DNA of 64,000 bases from Desulfurellaceae bacterium bin18 (GTDB lineage: Bacteria; Desulfobacterota; Binatia; Bin18): assembly GCA_002238415.1 (NCBI GenBank), contig MPMI01000007.1, positions 62,001 to 126,000 of the forward strand, in the 5' to 3' direction. Below, in pieces: positions 62,331 through 64,000 of this stretch; within the stretch, counting starts at the first letter, position 1; each line of letters starts with the position of its first letter. The notes beneath the pieces were generated by a model. That model did no database searches. It had not been told where the DNA came from and saw only the letters and a list, made by a program, of their open reading frames with translations. The translations under genes were made by a program, and so were the position numbers.

Positions 62331-63233
62331 CTAGGCTTTCGGTGCTCGTACGGTTACGCCAGCACGTTCTTCTTGCAGCGCGAACGGAGCGGTCGAGTCG
62401 CGCTCTGCCCAGCCACGCGCCAGACCTTCGATGAATTCCTGCTCCACGATACTGGCGACTTTGAGTGGTACCTCACACTCACGACCCAGTTCGGTGGCCA
62501 AGCCCAAGTCCTTGCGCGCGCCCCGCAGCGCGAAGCGAACCGTGTCGTAGTCGCCTTTAAAGATGACTTCGGGAACCATATAGTTCAGCATCAAGCCCTG
62601 ACCTACTGCCCCATCGGCAACGGCCTTGAGTAATGCCTCGGGTTCAACGCCAGCTTTGACCCCAAGAGTGAACCCCTCGGCGAGGAGAGACTGGAAGCAG
62701 ATGCCAATCATATTGTGAACGATTTTGGCAATCTCACCGCAGCCGATTCCGCCCAGGTAAGAGACCTTGTTGCCAATCGCGTCAAGGACCGGTTTGACCC
62801 GCTCATAGATGGCGGGGTCACCGCCGACCATGACCGCCAGCGTGGCGGCTTGAGCGCCGACCGGCCCGCCACTGACGGGCGCGTCTAGCACGTGTACCTT
62901 TTTCTCTTGATAGGCGGCTTGGATTGCTCGGATAAGGGTCGGTGAACTCGTTGACAGGTCGATATAGACCGAGTCCGGTTGTGCGCCCTGGAGAATGCCG
63001 CCCTCGCCCAATGCCACCGCCTCGACCTCTTTCGGGCCTGGCAGAGAAGTAAAAGTAATTTCACTGCTGGCGGCAACCGCACGGGGGCTATCGACCCACT
63101 CGGCACCGTGCTGCAAGTGGGGTTGCGCTGCTTCGCGACGGACATCATAGACGGTGACGTCATGTCCGGCCGCGATGATATGTGAGGCCATCGGGCCGCC
63201 CATATTGCCGAGTCCAATAAATCCTATGCGCAT
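62331..63233 (-). CDS. 3-hydroxyisobutyrate dehydrogenase-family enzyme
   Basis: A 300-residue NAD(P)-dependent beta-hydroxyacid dehydrogenase. The Rossmann motif GFIGLGNMG opens the chain; the family signature DAPVSGGPVGA follows near residue 120, and the catalytic Lys is in GCGEIAKIVHNMIG. It oxidises a beta-hydroxyacid or reduces the semialdehyde; glyoxylate/tartronate semialdehyde or 3-hydroxyisobutyrate are typical. ATG 63233 is used; the open frame is longer, but the family starts there. It is the intact copy of a tandem pair; the neighbouring copy is frameshifted. Confidence 0.92.
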   Translation of the reverse strand: MRIGFIGLGNMGGPMASHIIAAGHDVTVYDVRREAAQPHLQHGAEWVDSPRAVAASSEITFTSLPGPKEVEAVALGEGGILQGAQPDSVYIDLSTSSPTLIRAIQAAYQEKKVHVLDAPVSGGPVGAQAATLAVMVGGDPAIYERVKPVLDAIGNKVSYLGGIGCGEIAKIVHNMIGICFQSLLAEGFTLGVKAGVEPEALLKAVADGAVGQGLMLNYMVPEVIFKGDYDTVRFALRGARKDLGLATELGRECEVPLKVASIVEQEFIEGLARGWAERDSTAPFALQEERAGVTVRAPKA

Positions 63234-63315
63234 GTGATTCCTCCTTTTTGCAAGAGGGAGGCCCGTCGTCGTCTCCGAGCCGCCTCCCAAATGCGCTTTA
63301 GTTAAGGTCCGGCAG

Positions 63316-63738
63316 TCAGGCTTGCTTCGTCCCTACGAGACGGAATTTTGGTAACGTAATTTCTGGAGTGACATCATCAAATGTGACTTCGACCGGCAGA
63401 CCACAGCCAAGTGCATCATTCTCACACTCAACGACTTGACTCATAATCTGGAGTCCTTCATCCAGATCGATAAGCGCGACGTTGTAGGGGATGTCGTCGG
63501 CAAAGCCGGGGTGCCATTGTTGATGGTAAATGCCGTACGAGTAAATTGTGCCCTTGCCGCTCAACTGAACCCAGTCCTGGTCCGGGCTGAGACAGTTCGT
63601 ACAGGCCGGTCCGGGTGGCAGGTGAATATAGCCGCAGGCTGTGCACTGTTGGGCAACGAACTCATGACGTTTAGCAGCTTGCCAATACGGTTCGTTCCAT
63701 TTTTCGATCACGGGCAGGGGCTTGTTGTAGTCGGGCAT
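63316..63738 (-). CDS. DUF35/Zn-ribbon OB-fold acyl-CoA-binding accessory protein
   Basis: A 140-residue protein with an N-terminal rubredoxin-like zinc ribbon (CTACGYIHLPPGPACTNC, four Cys) and a C-terminal OB-fold (GKGTIYSYGIYHQ...). Such proteins pair with thiolase/SCP2-type enzymes and probably bind acyl-CoA for them. It starts 15 nt downstream of a thiolase-like gene on the same strand, the usual arrangement. Confidence 0.9.
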   Translation of the reverse strand: MPDYNKPLPVIEKWNEPYWQAAKRHEFVAQQCTACGYIHLPPGPACTNCLSPDQDWVQLSGKGTIYSYGIYHQQWHPGFADDIPYNVALIDLDEGLQIMSQVVECENDALGCGLPVEVTFDDVTPEITLPKFRLVGTKQA

Positions 63739-63753
63739 GGGTCTTGCTCCGGT

Positions 63754-64000
63754 TCAGCTTCGTAAAATCAATGCGCCGGCATGCTCACGCAAGCCGCCTG
63801 TGTACGTACACAGGCGGCGTTCCACATCCTTGATCTGCCGCGCGCCACATTCTCCTCGTAACTGTCGCACGGCGTCACAGGTGTTTTGCCAGCCAACCAT
63901 ATAGGTTTCAGACAATTGTCCACCGTTGACGTTCAGCGGCAGTTCGCCGCCCAGAGCGATCCGCCCGTCTTGAATCCAGCGACCAGATTCACCCCGTGGA
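63754..64000 (-). CDS. Thiolase-family protein (SCP2/acetyl-CoA acetyltransferase-like), partial C-terminus
   Basis: Only the last ~80 residues lie in the window; the 5' end is cut off by the window edge. The segment [17 protein letters not shown] is the typical C-terminal Gly-rich motif of SCP2-like thiolases. It ends at a TGA at 63754-63756 and is followed 15 nt downstream by the DUF35 partner gene. Full length is usually about 390 residues. Confidence 0.8.
   Translation of the reverse strand, partial: PRGESGRWIQDGRIALGGELPLNVNGGQLSETYMVGWQNTCDAVRQLRGECGARQIKDVERRLCTYTGGLREHAGALILRS
63793..63818. repeat. 26-bp perfect palindrome inside the thiolase gene
   Basis: The first 13 bases, GCCGCCTGTGTAC, are the exact reverse complement of the next 13, so the sequence is perfectly symmetric with no loop. 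It lies in coding sequence near the 3' end of the partial thiolase. It could be an operator-like protein site or chance; the symmetry itself is certain. Confidence 0.6.

Noticed and set aside
1-64000. CRISPR arrays, tRNA/rRNA genes, insertion sequences, phage genes, defence systems
   Set aside because: None was recognised on reading both strands; there are no regular short repeats, no transposase motifs and no restriction or toxin-antitoxin genes.

Overview
The window is a dense bacterial chromosome segment of fairly high GC, with short intergenic gaps and Shine-Dalgarno-led starts. I see no tRNA, rRNA, CRISPR array or insertion sequence. The gene mix is diderm: a fused LptF/LptG permease, a KpsF-like isomerase, periplasmic c-type cytochrome and cupredoxin, and an MsbA-like exporter. 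It is also rich in amidohydrolases, acyl-CoA enzymes and a lanthanide-type PQQ alcohol dehydrogenase. That suggests an environmental, metabolically versatile lineage of the former Deltaproteobacteria, or a relative such as Tectomicrobia or Binatota. This placement is inference only.

Layout. (A) 154-6100: a PAS-PAS-receiver protein, GTP-type PEP carboxykinase, then a tight run of cobalamin adenosyltransferase, metallo-beta-lactamase hydrolase and a mesaconyl-CoA-hydratase-like double hot-dog protein. (B) 6178-13988: an MFS transporter, a five-gene soluble di-iron monooxygenase (toluene/alkene monooxygenase family, order A-B-E-C-D, no reductase), then a histidine kinase and an NtrC-type sigma-54 activator. 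(C) 14013-24554: a lactate-racemase-like remnant, crotonase-fold protein, SIS isomerase, uvrB, cupredoxin, periplasmic isoaspartyl methyltransferase, fused LptF-LptG, a nucleotidyltransferase, acyl-CoA dehydrogenase and an atypical SDR protein.

(D) 24767-43419 is the most interesting part. It carries the three core genes of bacterial ceramide synthesis: serine palmitoyltransferase, a CerR-like reductase and a bCerS-like N-acyltransferase. Around them lie a lipid (ceramide) kinase, a Tam41-like cytidylyltransferase, two paralogous CDP-alcohol phosphotransferases with degenerate nucleotidyltransferase domains, nucleotidyltransferases, a metallophosphoesterase, a lipocalin-like protein, a desaturase, an MsbA-like ABC exporter and a giant glycosyltransferase/ELM1 fusion. 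Together they suggest a pathway ceramide -> ceramide-1-phosphate -> CDP-ceramide -> phosphosphingolipid, by analogy with the CDP-diacylglycerol route, followed by glycosylation and export. A protease-fold protein that has lost its whole catalytic triad sits inside the locus.

(E) 43465-48594 and on: a CMD/AhpD-like protein whose CxxC motif reads CxxU through an in-frame TGA, followed by a good bacterial SECIS-like hairpin (a candidate selenoprotein); then NrtS-like, VOC, fatty-acid-hydroxylase, amidohydrolase and cyclase-family genes. (F) 49487-52631: XoxF-type dehydrogenase followed by a fused XoxJ-cytochrome c protein. (G) 52699-64000: a large zinc-ribbon/cyclase/AAA/TPR signalling protein, a beta-propeller protein, two amidohydrolases, an HbpS-like protein, tandem beta-hydroxyacid dehydrogenases (one frameshifted), a DUF35 protein and the C-terminus of a thiolase, which typically partners it.
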